A stretch of DNA of 64,000 nucleotides, from NCBI RefSeq assembly GCF_001293525.1, contig NZ_BBYR01000042.1:1-64000 (forward strand), written 5' to 3'. This stretch comes from Pseudideonella sakaiensis (GTDB lineage: Bacteria; Pseudomonadota; Gammaproteobacteria; Burkholderiales; Burkholderiaceae_C). Both the position numbers and the translations under genes were made by a program. Of the stretch, positions 29,897 through 39,900 are shown in pieces. The stretch's first letter is position 1. Every line of letters begins with the position of its first letter. The notes under the pieces were generated by a model that was given only the letters and a program-made list of their open reading frames with translations, searched no databases and was not told the origin of the DNA.

Positions 29897-30192
29897 GGCC
29901 CCGCCGGACCGCGTGCGCGGGTCCGGCTCTGCCAGAACGGCGCCGGAGGCGTTTTTCGGGGGTTTGCTGCAGGAATCGGGGCCGAACGGGCCGATTTTTC
30001 GCAGAAATCGAGCCTTGCGGCCGCCGGCCTCCGAGGTCGGGCAGACACACCTCCGCTTGCGGCCGATAGCTCAGGCTTCACTTTCACAGCGACTGCCAAG
30101 TCCTTGTTTCGCAAGGCCTTTTTCGAGCGCGATTTTGCGTTCGAAGTCGCGTCTAAGTGATTGATTTCATTGGCCTTTTCTTACAAGTTTCG
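29897..30192. other. Intergenic region upstream of the dcw promoter
   Basis: About 300 bp without a gene and with lower GC than the flanks, especially 30070-30190. It contains several T- and A-rich stretches that could host additional promoters feeding the dcw cluster. No known operator besides the MraZ boxes further downstream was recognised. Confidence 0.45.
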
Positions 30193-30256
30193 TTGACGGG
30201 TGGGAGCGCAGTGGGATAAAGTAGTCGAAACGTGTCATTTTGTGGGTGGGAGTGGG
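30193..30256 (+). promoter_or_regulatory. dcw promoter with MraZ boxes
   Basis: TTGACG at 30193-30198 and TAAAGT at 30217-30222 (18-bp spacing) form a sigma70-type promoter. TGGGA boxes at 30201-30205 and 30212-30216 lie between the two elements, and three more TGGG boxes occur at 30243-30246, 30247-30250 and 30253-30256, just before the mraZ start. MraZ is known to bind TGGG repeats and repress its own operon, so this is the expected regulatory site for the whole cluster. Confidence 0.7.
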
Positions 30257-30263
30257 CAACATC

Positions 30264-30692
30264 GTGTTCCAGGGCGCGTCGGCGCTGACGTTGGACGGCA
30301 AGGGGCGGATCGTCATGCCGGCACGTCATCGCGAAGTCCTGGGCGCCATTTGCCAGAACCAGCTCACCATCACCAAGCACCCGGACGGCGCCTTGGCCAT
30401 CTTTCCGCGCCCCACCTGGGAGCTGTTCCGCGAGCGCGTCGCGGCGCTGCCGATGTCGGCCGCCAACTGGCGCCGGGTCTTCCTCGGCAATGCGATGGAC
30501 GTGGAGATCGACGGCGCCTCCCGGCTGCTGATCTCGCCGGAGCTGCGCCGCTCCGCCGGCCTGGACAAGGACGTGATGCTGCTCGGCGTGGGCAACCACT
30601 TCGAGCTGTGGGACGCGGCGCGCCATGCGGAGAACGAGGCAGAGACGATGCAGTCGCCGCTGCCGGCCTCGCTGCAGGACTTCAGCTTCTGA
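30264..30692 (+). CDS. mraZ: MraZ, transcriptional regulator of the dcw cluster
   Basis: A 142-residue protein with two SpoVT/AbrB-like MraZ repeats: [20 protein letters not shown] (residues about 6-25) and [20 protein letters not shown] (about 76-95). MraZ forms a ring that binds TGGG repeats and represses the dcw operon. GTG 30264 gives the canonical beginning [10 protein letters not shown] and length 142; the frame is open a little upstream (TTG 30240) but that would run through the TGGG boxes. It is the first gene of the cell-division cluster. Confidence 0.95.
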   Translation: MFQGASALTLDGKGRIVMPARHREVLGAICQNQLTITKHPDGALAIFPRPTWELFRERVAALPMSAANWRRVFLGNAMDVEIDGASRLLISPELRRSAGLDKDVMLLGVGNHFELWDAARHAENEAETMQSPLPASLQDFSF

Positions 30693-30733
30693 GCGCCGGC
30701 CGCCCGCCCGCGCCCGCCGCTCCGCCCGCCGCC

Positions 30734-31702
30734 ATGACCGCCGACCGCCCCGTGCTGTCCCACACCACCGTGCTGCTGCACGAGGCGGTGGAGGCGCTCG
30801 TCGCGCGCGACGATGCGCCGCCGCGCGTGGACGGCACCTACGTCGACGGCACCTTCGGCCGCGGCGGCCACAGCCGGGCCCTGCTGCAGCGGCTGGGGCA
30901 GAAAGGGCGGGTGATCGCGCTGGACCGCGATCCCGAGGCCGTCGCGGCGGCGGCATCGGGCGCAACGCGGGTCGACGACCCGCGTTTTTGCATCCGCCAC
31001 ACCCGTTTCGGCGACCTGGCCGCGGTGCTGGCCGCCGAGGGCGTGCACCAGGTCGACGGCGTGCTGCTCGACCTCGGCGTGTCCTCACCGCAGATCGACG
31101 ACCCCGCGCGCGGCTTCAGCTTCCGCCACGACGGCCCGCTGGACATGCGCATGGACCCGACCCGCGGCGAGAGCGCCGCGGACTTTCTGGCTCGCGCCGA
31201 CGAGCGCCACATCGCGGAGGTGATTCGTGACCACGGGGAAGAACGGTTTGCTCGGCAGATTGCAAAGGCGCTTGTTGCTCGGCGCGAAGGCGGGGACCCC
31301 GTTCGAACCACAGGGGCGCTTTCCGACCTCGTGGCTCGTGCGGTCAAAACCCGTGAAGCCGGTCAGGACCCCGCCACGCGCACCTTTCAGGCGCTTCGGA
31401 TTCTCGTCAATGCCGAGTTGGAAGAGCTGCAGCAGGCCCTGAGCGCCGCGCTCGCGCTGCTGGTGCCGGGCGGGCGGCTGGCGGTGATCAGCTTCCACTC
31501 GCTCGAGGACCGCATCGTCAAGACCTTCATCGCGCGCGAGAGCCGGCCCGAGGTCGACCGGCGCGCGCCTTTCGCACCCGTGCCGCCGACGCGCCTGCGC
31601 GCACTCGGCCGCATCCGCCCCGGCGCCGCCGAGGTGCAGGCCAACCCGCGCGCCCGCTCGGCGATCCTGCGGGTGGCTGAACGCACCGCGGCGGCGGCAT
31701 GA
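30734..31702 (+). CDS. rsmH: 16S rRNA (cytosine-1402 N4)-methyltransferase
   Basis: A 322-residue SAM-dependent enzyme, MraW/RsmH, that methylates C1402 in the ribosomal decoding centre. The SAM pocket is [19 protein letters not shown]; the substrate region includes [36 protein letters not shown] and [16 protein letters not shown]. The C-terminus [11 protein letters not shown] is family-typical. ATG 30734 is 41 bp after mraZ. A short stretch (about 31,230-31,400) has lower GC than the rest of the gene but the protein is conserved across it. The stop overlaps ftsL by four bases. Confidence 0.96.
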   Translation: MTADRPVLSHTTVLLHEAVEALVARDDAPPRVDGTYVDGTFGRGGHSRALLQRLGQKGRVIALDRDPEAVAAAASGATRVDDPRFCIRHTRFGDLAAVLAAEGVHQVDGVLLDLGVSSPQIDDPARGFSFRHDGPLDMRMDPTRGESAADFLARADERHIAEVIRDHGEERFARQIAKALVARREGGDPVRTTGALSDLVARAVKTREAGQDPATRTFQALRILVNAELEELQQALSAALALLVPGGRLAVISFHSLEDRIVKTFIARESRPEVDRRAPFAPVPPTRLRALGRIRPGAAEVQANPRARSAILRVAERTAAAA

Positions 31703-32025
31703 CGAGGCTCAACGTGGTGCTGCTCGCCGCCCTGCTCGCCAGCGCGCTCTACCTGGTGCGCCAGTCCTACGACGCGCGCCGCCTGTTCACCGAGCTGGAC
31801 CGCGCGCAGTCGGCCGCGCGCCAGCTCGAGACCGAGTACGAGCGGCTGAAGGCCGAGCGCCAGGCCCAGGCCACGCCGCTGCGCGTCGAGAAGACGGCGC
31901 GCGAGAAGCTGCAGATGCGCACCGCCACGCCGGCCGTCACGCAGTACGTCGAGTGGGCGGCGCCGGCCTCGGCCGCCGCGCTGCTCGCGCCCGCCGCGTC
32001 GGCCGCGCCGGAGGGCACGCGATGA
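31699..32025 (+). CDS. ftsL: Cell division protein FtsL
   Basis: A 108-residue bitopic divisome protein. An N-terminal transmembrane helix (residues about 3-20, [17 protein letters not shown]) is followed by a periplasmic coiled coil rich in Arg/Glu/Ala ([20 protein letters not shown]). FtsL pairs with FtsB and FtsQ and activates FtsW/FtsI. The Ala-rich tail is probably loose. ATG 31699 overlaps the rsmH stop by four bases and its own stop overlaps ftsI by four, showing translational coupling. Sequence conservation is weak, but size, topology and place are decisive. Confidence 0.93.
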   Translation: MTRLNVVLLAALLASALYLVRQSYDARRLFTELDRAQSAARQLETEYERLKAERQAQATPLRVEKTAREKLQMRTATPAVTQYVEWAAPASAAALLAPAASAAPEGTR

Positions 32026-33827
32026 GCCTGTTCAAGCGCCGCCCGCGCGCCGCCGGCGCCGTCAACGTGCGCGCGGTCAACTACTCCAGCAGCCCGCTGC
32101 TGGCCTCGCGCACGCCGGCCTGGCGCTCCAAGTTCCTGGTCGCGCTGATCGGCGCGGGCTTCGTGCTGCTGATCGGCCGCGCCGCCTACGTGCAGGTGAT
32201 CGGCAGCGAGTTCTTCCAGAAGCAGGGCGAGATCCGCTACGCCCGCACGCTGGACCTGACGGCCAGCCGCGGCCGCATCCTCGACCGCCATGGCGTGATC
32301 CTGGCCTCCAGCGTGCCGGTGCCCTCGCTGTGGGCCATCCCCAAGGACCTCGAGGCCAGCGCGGCGCAGCGCCGCCAGCTCGCGCGCCTGCTCGGCATGA
32401 CGCCGAAGGACCTGGACGGCCGGCTCGACGACAGCCCCAACTTCGTCTGGCTGCGCCGCCAGGTCGACGAGGCGCTGGCCAAGGAGGTGCTGGCGCTCGG
32501 CATCAAGGGCATCTACCAGGTGCGCGAGTACAAGCGCCAGTACCCGGAGGGCGAGGCGGCCGCGCACGTGGTCGGCTTCACCAACGTCGAGGACAAGGGC
32601 CAGGAAGGCATCGAGCTGGCCTTCCAGCACGAGCTGGCCGGCCGCAACGGCAGCCGCCGCGTGATCAAGGACCGGCTCGGCCGCGTGGTCGAGGACATCG
32701 GCGACAGCGTGGCGCCGCTGGACGGGCGCGACATCGCGCTGTCGATCGACTCCAAGGTGCAGTTCTTCGCCTACCAGCGCATCCGCGACGCGGTGGCCCA
32801 GCACAAGGCCAAGGCCGGCAGCGTGGTGGTGCTGGACGCGCGCAGCGGCGAGGTGCTGGCGCTGGCCAACTTCCCGAGCTTCAACCCCGGCGACCGCTCG
32901 CGCCTGACCGGCGAGCAGCTGCGCAACCGCGCCCTCACCGACACCTTCGAACCCGGCTCGACGATGAAGCCCTTCATCGCCGGCTGGGCCATGGAAAGCG
33001 GCCGCGTGACGCCGAAGACGGTGATCCAGACCGCGCCCGGCCGCATCACCATCACCGGCGCCACGATCAGCGACTCGCACCCGCACGGCGCGCTGACGGT
33101 GGAAGAGGTGATCCAGAAGTCGAGCAACGTCGGCACCGTCAAGATGGCGATGCAGATGCAGCCGCGCGAGATGCACGAGCTGTTCTCGAAGGCCGGCTTC
33201 GGCCAGAAGCCGCAGATCGACTTCCCCGGCGCCGTCACCGGCCGGCTGCGGCCCTACAAGAGCTGGCGGCCGATCGAGCAGGCCACGATGAGCTACGGCT
33301 ACGGCCTGTCGGCCAGCCTGTTCCAGCTGGCGCGCGCCTACACCGTGTTCGCGCACGACGGCGAGGTGATGCCGATCTCGCTGCTGAAGAAGCCGCCGCA
33401 GGAGGTGTCCGCCTCCGAGGGGCCGGTCAGCGGCGTGAAGGTGCTGTCGCCGCAGACCGCGGCCTCGGTGCGCCAGATGCTGCAGCTGGCCGCCGGCCCC
33501 GGCGGCACCGCGCCGCTGGCCCAGGCCATGGGCTACTCGGTGGGCGGCAAGACGGGCACCGCGCACAAGCAGGAAGGCAAGGGCTACTCGGCGCAGAAGT
33601 ACCGCTCGTGGTTCGTTGGCATGGCGCCGATCAGCCAGCCGCGCATCGTCGTCGCGGTGATGGTCGACGAGCCCAGCGCCGGCCAGTACTACGGCGGCCT
33701 GGTGGCCGCGCCGGTGTTCAGCGAGGTGGTGCAGCAGACGCTGCGCTCGCTGGGTGTGCCGCCGGACCTGGAGGTGCGGCCGCAGATCGTCACGCGCCAG
33801 CTGCCGGCGGTCGAGGAGAGCTTCTGA
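32022..33827 (+). CDS. ftsI: Peptidoglycan D,D-transpeptidase FtsI (PBP3)
   Basis: A 601-residue class B penicillin-binding protein that crosslinks septal peptidoglycan. The N-terminus is cytoplasmic with a transmembrane helix (about residues 37-58), followed by a dimerisation domain (SRGRILDRHGVILA ...). The transpeptidase domain has the active-site motifs STMK (catalytic Ser), SSN and KTGT. It overlaps ftsL by four bases and its stop overlaps the start of murE-murF by one base. Works with FtsW as a septal synthase. Confidence 0.97.
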   Translation: MSLFKRRPRAAGAVNVRAVNYSSSPLLASRTPAWRSKFLVALIGAGFVLLIGRAAYVQVIGSEFFQKQGEIRYARTLDLTASRGRILDRHGVILASSVPVPSLWAIPKDLEASAAQRRQLARLLGMTPKDLDGRLDDSPNFVWLRRQVDEALAKEVLALGIKGIYQVREYKRQYPEGEAAAHVVGFTNVEDKGQEGIELAFQHELAGRNGSRRVIKDRLGRVVEDIGDSVAPLDGRDIALSIDSKVQFFAYQRIRDAVAQHKAKAGSVVVLDARSGEVLALANFPSFNPGDRSRLTGEQLRNRALTDTFEPGSTMKPFIAGWAMESGRVTPKTVIQTAPGRITITGATISDSHPHGALTVEEVIQKSSNVGTVKMAMQMQPREMHELFSKAGFGQKPQIDFPGAVTGRLRPYKSWRPIEQATMSYGYGLSASLFQLARAYTVFAHDGEVMPISLLKKPPQEVSASEGPVSGVKVLSPQTAASVRQMLQLAAGPGGTAPLAQAMGYSVGGKTGTAHKQEGKGYSAQKYRSWFVGMAPISQPRIVVAVMVDEPSAGQYYGGLVAAPVFSEVVQQTLRSLGVPPDLEVRPQIVTRQLPAVEESF

Positions 33828-36781
33828 TGCCGGGCCCGATGCGCCTGACCGGCCTCGCCGCGACGCTGACCTGGCTGGCGCGCCGCGGCGCGCGCGGCCT
33901 CGCGACCGATTCGCGCCGCCTGCAGCCCGGCGAGGCCTTCATCGCCTGGCCCGGGGCCGCCGACGACGGGCGCCGCCACGTGCGCGCGGCGCTGGCCGCG
34001 GGCGCGCCGGCCTGCCTGGTGGAGGCCGAGGGCGTCGCGGAGTTCGGCTTCGACGACGAGCCGCGCGTGGCCGCGATCGAGGGGCTGAAGGCGCTCACCG
34101 GCGAGCTGGCCGCGGCCTGGTACGCGCACCCGAGCGACACCCTGCCGGTGCTCGCCGTCACCGGCACCAACGGCAAGACCTCGACCAGCTGGTGGATCGC
34201 CGGCGCGCTGGCCGCGCTCGGGCGGCGCGCCGCGGTCGTCGGCACCCTCGGCGTGGGCGTGCCGCCGGAATTGGTGCCCACCGGCCTGACCACGCCCGAC
34301 CCGGTCGCGCTGCAGTCGGCCTTCCGCCGCTTCGCCGACGCCGGCTGCGACGCGGTGGCGATCGAGGCCTCGTCGATCGGCCTCGAGGAGCAGCGCCTGG
34401 CCGGCACCCGCGTCGCGGTGGCGCTGCTGACCAACCTCACCCAGGACCACCTGGACTACCACGGCAGCATGGAGGCCTACTGGCAGGCCAAGGCGCGGCT
34501 GTTCGCGTGGCCCGGCCTGCGTGCGGTGGTGGTCAACGTCGACGACCCCTACGGTGCCCGCCTGGTCGACGCGGCGCGCCCCGGCGGGCCGGCGCTGTGG
34601 ACCTATGCCGTCGGCCCCGCCGCGCCGTCGGCCCGGCTGCGCGCCGACGCGCCGGCCTACCGCGACGGCGGCCTGGCCTTCACGGTGGTCGAGTCGGCCC
34701 ACGGCCGCGGCGCCAGCCGCTCGGCCGAGGTGCGCACCGGCCTGATCGGCGACTACAACGTGGCCAACCTGCTGGCCGTGATCGGCGGCCTGCGCGCGCT
34801 CGGCATCCCGCTGGAGGCCGCGGCCGCCGCCTGCGCGGGCCTGGCGCCGGTGCCCGGCCGGATGCAGCGCGTGGCACCGCCGGACGAGGCCGCGGCCCCG
34901 GCCCTGCCGCAGGTGGTGGTGGACTACGCCCACACCCCGGACGCGCTCGAGAAGGCGCTGCAGGCGCTGCGCCCGCTGGCGCGCGCGCGCGGCGGCGCGC
35001 TGCAGCTGGTGTTCGGCTGCGGTGGCAACCGCGACCCCGGCAAGCGCCCGCGCATGGGCGCGATCGCCGAGGCGGGCGCGGACCGCGTGCTGCTCACCAG
35101 CGACAACCCGCGCCGCGAGTCGCCGCAGGCGATCCTGGCCGACATCGTCGCCGGGCTGAGCCACCCGGCCGCGGCCGTGGTCGAGCCGGACCGCGGGCTG
35201 GCGATCGCGCGCGCGGTGCGCGACGCGGCGCCGGCCGACGTGGTGCTGGTCGCCGGCAAGGGCCACGAGGCCACGCAGGAGATCGGCACCGAGAAGCGGC
35301 CCTTCTCCGACGTGACGGTGGCGCGTGACGCGCTGGCGGCGCGCGCCGCGGCCGACGCGCCGATGATGGACCTGGCGACGGCCGCGGGCCTGCTGCCCGG
35401 CGCCCGCCTGGTCGGCGACGGCGCCACCGCGCTGCGCCGCGTGCACAGCGACACGCGCAGCCTGCGCGCCGGCGACCTGTTCGTCGCGCTGCGCGGCGAG
35501 CGCTTCGACGCGCACGACTTCCTGCCGCAGGCGGCCGCCGCCGGCGCCGCGGCCGCGTTGGCCGAGCGCGGGCTGGCCGAGGCCGGCTTGCCCGGCCTGC
35601 TGGTGCCCGACACCCGCGCGGCGCTGCAGCAGCTCGCCGCCGCCTGGCGGCGTCGCCATGCGCTGCCGCTGGTGGCCGTCACCGGCAGCAACGGCAAGAC
35701 CACGGTGACGCAGATGCTCGCCGCGGTGCTGCGTGCCTGGCACGGCAGCGCCGCCTTCGCGACCGAGGGCAACCTGAACAACGACATCGGCCTGCCGCTG
35801 ACCCTGCTGCGGCTGCGGCCCGCGCACCGCGCCGGCGTGGTCGAGCTCGGCATGAACCACCCCGGCGAGATCGCCGCGCTGGCGGCACTCGCCGCGCCCA
35901 CGGTCGCGTTGGTGAACAACGCCCAGCGCGAGCACCAGGAGTTCATGGACGGCGTGGAGGCGGTGGCGCGCGAGAACGGCAGCGTGTTCGCGGCGCTGCC
36001 GGCCGACGGCGTGGCGGTCTACCCGGCCGACGATGCGCAGGCACCGGTCTGGCAGGCGCTTGCCGAGGGCCGGCGCACGCTGCGCTTCGCGCTCGAGGGC
36101 GAGGACGGCGCGGCGCCCGCGGCGGAGCTGCGCGGCCGGGCCCGCTGGGACGCCGCCGGGCACTGGGCCGTCGAGGCCGAGGGGCCGGACGGCCGGCGCC
36201 TGGCCTGGCGCCTCGCGCTGCCGGGCCGTCACAACGTGCGCAATGCGCTGGCCGTCGCGGCCTGTGCGCTGGCGGTGGGCTGCCCGGCCGAGGCGATCGT
36301 GCAGGGGCTGGAGGGCTTCGAGCCGGTGAAGGGCCGCTCGCGGCTGCTCAGTGCGCCCGGTCCGAACGGTACGTCGCTGGCGCTGGTCGACGACAGCTAC
36401 AACGCCAACCCCGATTCGGTGCGCGCCGCGATCGAGCTGCTGGCCGGCCTGCCGGGCCCGCGCTGGCTGCTGCTGGGCGACATGGGCGAGGTCGGCAGCC
36501 AGGGGCCGGCCTTCCACGCCGAGGTCGGCGCGCATGCCGCGCGCCACGGCATTGAGCACCTGTGGGCGGCTGGCGCAGCCAGCGCCCACGCCGCCGCGGC
36601 CTTCCCCGGCGCGCGGCATTTCGACACCGTGGAGGCCCTGCTCGCGGCCTTGCCGCAGGCGCCGGCCTGCCGCGCGGTGCTGGTGAAAGGATCACGCTTC
36701 ATGAGGATGGAACGGGTGGTCGCGGCGCTGCAGGGCGGCGCGGCCCTGGCCCGCGGCGAGGGAGGCGTGCATGCTGCTTAG
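33827..36781 (+). CDS. murE-murF: MurE-MurF fusion: UDP-MurNAc-tripeptide synthetase and D-Ala-D-Ala ligase
   Basis: One 984-residue frame carries both Mur ligases without a stop between them. The N-terminal half (about 1-510) is MurE, adding meso-diaminopimelate: ATP motif [12 protein letters not shown], and DNPR near residue 427, the diaminopimelate-specific motif. The C-terminal half (about 515-984) is MurF, adding D-Ala-D-Ala: [32 protein letters not shown] and [10 protein letters not shown]. The junction ([17 protein letters not shown]) contains internal ATGs at 35363 and 35366, so a free MurF cannot be excluded. Fusions of this kind are known in some Burkholderiales such as Bordetella. 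The start overlaps ftsI by one base; the end overlaps mraY by 11. Confidence 0.95.
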   Translation: MPGPMRLTGLAATLTWLARRGARGLATDSRRLQPGEAFIAWPGAADDGRRHVRAALAAGAPACLVEAEGVAEFGFDDEPRVAAIEGLKALTGELAAAWYAHPSDTLPVLAVTGTNGKTSTSWWIAGALAALGRRAAVVGTLGVGVPPELVPTGLTTPDPVALQSAFRRFADAGCDAVAIEASSIGLEEQRLAGTRVAVALLTNLTQDHLDYHGSMEAYWQAKARLFAWPGLRAVVVNVDDPYGARLVDAARPGGPALWTYAVGPAAPSARLRADAPAYRDGGLAFTVVESAHGRGASRSAEVRTGLIGDYNVANLLAVIGGLRALGIPLEAAAAACAGLAPVPGRMQRVAPPDEAAAPALPQVVVDYAHTPDALEKALQALRPLARARGGALQLVFGCGGNRDPGKRPRMGAIAEAGADRVLLTSDNPRRESPQAILADIVAGLSHPAAAVVEPDRGLAIARAVRDAAPADVVLVAGKGHEATQEIGTEKRPFSDVTVARDALAARAAADAPMMDLATAAGLLPGARLVGDGATALRRVHSDTRSLRAGDLFVALRGERFDAHDFLPQAAAAGAAAALAERGLAEAGLPGLLVPDTRAALQQLAAAWRRRHALPLVAVTGSNGKTTVTQMLAAVLRAWHGSAAFATEGNLNNDIGLPLTLLRLRPAHRAGVVELGMNHPGEIAALAALAAPTVALVNNAQREHQEFMDGVEAVARENGSVFAALPADGVAVYPADDAQAPVWQALAEGRRTLRFALEGEDGAAPAAELRGRARWDAAGHWAVEAEGPDGRRLAWRLALPGRHNVRNALAVAACALAVGCPAEAIVQGLEGFEPVKGRSRLLSAPGPNGTSLALVDDSYNANPDSVRAAIELLAGLPGPRWLLLGDMGEVGSQGPAFHAEVGAHAARHGIEHLWAAGAASAHAAAAFPGARHFDTVEALLAALPQAPACRAVLVKGSRFMRMERVVAALQGGAALARGEGGVHAA

Positions 36782-37949
36782 CCTCGCCGAGTGGCTGCAG
36801 ACGCTGTCGCCGGACTTCGGCTTCTTCCGCGTCTTCCAGTACCTGACCTTCCGCGCGGTGATGGCCGCGATGACGGCGCTGCTGATCGGCCTGGCCTTCG
36901 GGCCCTGGGTGATCCGCTTCCTGGGCGCGATGAAGGTCGGCCAGCCGGTGCGCGAGTACGCGATGCAGTCGCACCTGTCCAAGCGCGGCACGCCCACCAT
37001 GGGCGGCGTGCTGGTGCTGATCGGCATCGGCGTGTCCACGCTGCTGTGGTTCGACTGGAGCAACCGCTTCGTCTGGATCGTGATGATCGTGACCTTCGGC
37101 TACGGCGCCGTGGGCTGGGTCGACGACTGGCGCAAGGTGGTGCGCAAGGACCCGGAGGGCATGCGCTCGCGCGAGAAGTTCTTCTGGCAGTCGCTGATCG
37201 GGCTGGTGGCCGCGCTCTACCTGGCCTTCAGCGTCTCCGAAACGTCGAACCTGCGCGTCTTCGAGCTCTTCCTGCGCTGGGTGCAGAGCGGCTTCAGCAA
37301 CGAGCTGCCGCCCAAGGCCGACCTGATCGTGCCCTTCTTCAAGTCGATCAGCTACCCGCTCGGGGTGTTCGGCTTCATCGGCCTGACCTGGTTCGTGATC
37401 GTCGGCACCAGCAATGCCGTCAACTTCACCGACGGGCTGGACGGGCTGGCGATCATGCCGGTGGTGATGGTCGGCTCGGCGCTCGGCATCTTCGCGTACA
37501 TCGTCGGCAACGCGGTCTACTCGCGCTACCTGCTGTTCCCCTACATCCCCGGCGCCGGCGAGCTGCTGGTGTTCTGCGCCGCGATGGCCGGCGCGGGCCT
37601 GGCCTTCCTCTGGTTCAACGCCAACCCGGCGCAGGTCTTCATGGGCGACGTCGGGGCGCTGGCGCTGGGCGGCGCGCTGGGCACCATCGCGGTGATCACG
37701 CGGCAGGAGATCGTGCTGGCGGTGATGGGCGGCATCTTCGTCGCCGAGGCGCTGTCGGTGATCGTGCAGGTGGCCTGGTTCAAGCTCACCAAGAAGCTCT
37801 ACGGCGAGGGCCGGCGCATCTTCCTGATGGCGCCGCTGCACCACCACTTCGAGAAGCGCGGCTGGACCGAGACCCAGGTGGTGGTGCGTTTCTGGATCAT
37901 CACGATGCTGCTGTGCCTGGTCGGCCTGGCCAGCCTGAAGCTGCGGTGA
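36771..37949 (+). CDS. mraY: Phospho-MurNAc-pentapeptide translocase
   Basis: A 392-residue polytopic membrane enzyme with about ten helices that joins phospho-MurNAc-pentapeptide to undecaprenyl phosphate, making lipid I. Conserved patches include [27 protein letters not shown] (Asp pair in the active site), [16 protein letters not shown] (Mg/Asp site), [14 protein letters not shown] and [13 protein letters not shown]. The ATG at 36771 overlaps the MurE-MurF end by 11 bases. The murD gene begins 7 bases after the stop. Confidence 0.97.
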   Translation: MLLSLAEWLQTLSPDFGFFRVFQYLTFRAVMAAMTALLIGLAFGPWVIRFLGAMKVGQPVREYAMQSHLSKRGTPTMGGVLVLIGIGVSTLLWFDWSNRFVWIVMIVTFGYGAVGWVDDWRKVVRKDPEGMRSREKFFWQSLIGLVAALYLAFSVSETSNLRVFELFLRWVQSGFSNELPPKADLIVPFFKSISYPLGVFGFIGLTWFVIVGTSNAVNFTDGLDGLAIMPVVMVGSALGIFAYIVGNAVYSRYLLFPYIPGAGELLVFCAAMAGAGLAFLWFNANPAQVFMGDVGALALGGALGTIAVITRQEIVLAVMGGIFVAEALSVIVQVAWFKLTKKLYGEGRRIFLMAPLHHHFEKRGWTETQVVVRFWIITMLLCLVGLASLKLR

Positions 37950-37956
37950 GGCGCCG

Positions 37957-39900
37957 GTGAGCCTGTTCGCGGACCTCGACCTCCTCGTGCTCGGCCTGGG
38001 CGACTCCGGCCTGGCGATGGCGCGCTGGTGCCGGCGCCTGGGCGCGCGGGTGCGCGTCTGGGACAGCCGCGGCGCGGCCGCGCCGCAGGCCGAGGCGCTG
38101 CGCGCCGCGTGCCCGGAGGTCGAGCTGCTGGAGGGCCCGCTGGACGCGCAGGCCCTGCTGGCCGAGGTGCGCTGGGTGCTGAAGAGCCCGGGCCTGTCGC
38201 CGCGCGATGCGCGCATCGCGCCGCTGCTCGAGCAGGCGCGCGCCATCGGCGTGCCGGTGCAGGGAGAGCTGGCGCTGTTCGCGCAGGCGCTCGCGCGGCT
38301 GCGCGCCGGCTGCGGCTATGCGCCGCGCGTGGTCGCGGTGACGGGCACCAACGGCAAGACCACCACCACCGCGATGGCGGCGCTGCTGATCGCGCGCTGC
38401 GGCCGCCGCGTCGCGGTGGCGGGCAACATCGGGCCGACGCTGCTGCAGACCCTGTCCGACGTGCTTGCCGACGAGGACCTGGCGCTGCTGCAGGCGCCGG
38501 CGGCCGGGAGCCCGGCGCCGGAGCCGGGCGCGGACGCCGCGTCGCTGGCCGCGCCGGAGGCGCCGGCCGAGACCATCGCGCCCGACGCCGCCGACCCGGC
38601 CCGGGACGGCGCGCCGGACGATGCTGCCGAGGAGGGTGCGCCGCACGCCGCGGCGGGCACCGTCGCGGACGCCGTGGCCGAGCCCGCGCCGGACCCGGCC
38701 GCCGACGCGACGGCCCCGGCCGACGATGCCCACGCGTCCCACGAGGCCGACGCGGCCCCGGCGCTCTCGCCCGACGCCGCCGCCGCGCTCGCCGCGCTGC
38801 AGGCCGCGCCCGCCGCGGACGCGCCGCCGCCGCGCTGGGCCGCCTGGCCCGAGGCCTGGGTGCTCGAGCTGAGCAGCTTCCAGCTCGACGGCGTCGAGGG
38901 CTTCGCGCCGGATGCGGCCGCGGTGCTGAACCTGAGCGAGGACCACCTCGACTGGCACGGCTCGATGGCCGCCTACGCGGCCGCCAAGGGCCGCATCTAC
39001 GGCCCGCCCGAGGCCACCGGCGTGGCCGTCGTCAACCGCGACGACCCGCAGGTGACCGCGCTGCTGCCGGCCGCGCCGCCGCCGCCGGCCCGCTCGCGCG
39101 GCGCCGCCGCCCGCCGGCCGCTGCCGCGGCGCGTCGTCTCCTTCGGGCTCGGCGCGCCGCAGCGGCCGGGCGACTACGGCCTGGTCAGCGAGCACGGCAT
39201 GGCCTGGCTGGTGCGCGCGCAGGACGCCGACGAGACGCTGCCGCGCGGCCGCCGTGCCGCCGCCGAGCCGCCCGAGGAGCTGCACCTGCAGCGCCTGATG
39301 CCGGCCGATGCGCTGCGCGTGCGCGGCCGCCACAACGCCGCCAATGCGCTGGCCGCGCTGGCGCTGGCCGCCGCGATCGGCTGCCCGCTGGCGCCGATGC
39401 TGCACGGGCTGCGCGAGTACGCCGGCGAACCGCACCGCGTCGAGTACGTGGCCAGCGTCGGCGCCGTCGACGCCTACGATGACAGCAAGGGCACCAACGT
39501 CGGCGCCACCGTGGCCGCGATCGACGGCCTCGGCGCCGACCGCGAGCCGTCGCGCCTGGTGCTGATCCTCGGCGGCGACGGCAAGGGCCAGGACTTCGCG
39601 CCGCTGGCCGCGCCGCTGCAGCGGCATGCCCGCGCGGTGGCGACGCTGGGCCGCGACGCGGCGGCGATCGAGCAGGCCGTGGGCCCCGCGCTGCAGGCCG
39701 CGGGCCTGCCGCTGGCGCGCCACGACAGCCTCGAGGCCGCCACCCGCTGGGCCTTCGCGCAGGCCCAGCCGGGCGACTCGGTGCTGCTCAGCCCGGCCTG
39801 CGCCAGCCTGGACATGTTCCGCAACTACGCCCACCGCGCCGCCGTCTTCGTCGAGGCCGTGCAGCAGCTGGCGGCCGAGGCGGGGGAGGTGGTGGCATGA
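37957..39900 (+). CDS. murD: UDP-MurNAc-L-Ala:D-Glu ligase MurD, with large Ala/Pro insertion
   Basis: A 647-residue MurD, well above the usual 440-500. It adds D-Glu to UDP-MurNAc-L-Ala. Recognisable motifs are [17 protein letters not shown] (ATP), [63 protein letters not shown] and a final [16 protein letters not shown] low-complexity Ala/Pro/Asp/Glu stretch of about 120 residues (residues 180-297) interrupts the central domain between GNIGP and LELSSFQ, and two smaller Ala/Arg/Pro inserts occur further on. All catalytic motifs remain, so the enzyme should be active. GTG 37957 has a gaggcgcc leader; the stop overlaps ftsW by four bases. Confidence 0.95.
   Translation: MSLFADLDLLVLGLGDSGLAMARWCRRLGARVRVWDSRGAAAPQAEALRAACPEVELLEGPLDAQALLAEVRWVLKSPGLSPRDARIAPLLEQARAIGVPVQGELALFAQALARLRAGCGYAPRVVAVTGTNGKTTTTAMAALLIARCGRRVAVAGNIGPTLLQTLSDVLADEDLALLQAPAAGSPAPEPGADAASLAAPEAPAETIAPDAADPARDGAPDDAAEEGAPHAAAGTVADAVAEPAPDPAADATAPADDAHASHEADAAPALSPDAAAALAALQAAPAADAPPPRWAAWPEAWVLELSSFQLDGVEGFAPDAAAVLNLSEDHLDWHGSMAAYAAAKGRIYGPPEATGVAVVNRDDPQVTALLPAAPPPPARSRGAAARRPLPRRVVSFGLGAPQRPGDYGLVSEHGMAWLVRAQDADETLPRGRRAAAEPPEELHLQRLMPADALRVRGRHNAANALAALALAAAIGCPLAPMLHGLREYAGEPHRVEYVASVGAVDAYDDSKGTNVGATVAAIDGLGADREPSRLVLILGGDGKGQDFAPLAAPLQRHARAVATLGRDAAAIEQAVGPALQAAGLPLARHDSLEAATRWAFAQAQPGDSVLLSPACASLDMFRNYAHRAAVFVEAVQQLAAEAGEVVA

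Noticed and set aside
33689-36619. Very long open frames antisense to murE-murF and similar ones antisense to 2055-4610 and 4668-7121
   Set aside because: They mirror well-defined sense genes, show His/Arg/Gln-rich shadow composition typical of very high GC, and have no motifs.
35363-36781. Separate murF gene starting at an internal ATG
   Set aside because: The frame is continuous with MurE with no stop and no clear ribosome site; an internal start is mentioned only as a possibility.
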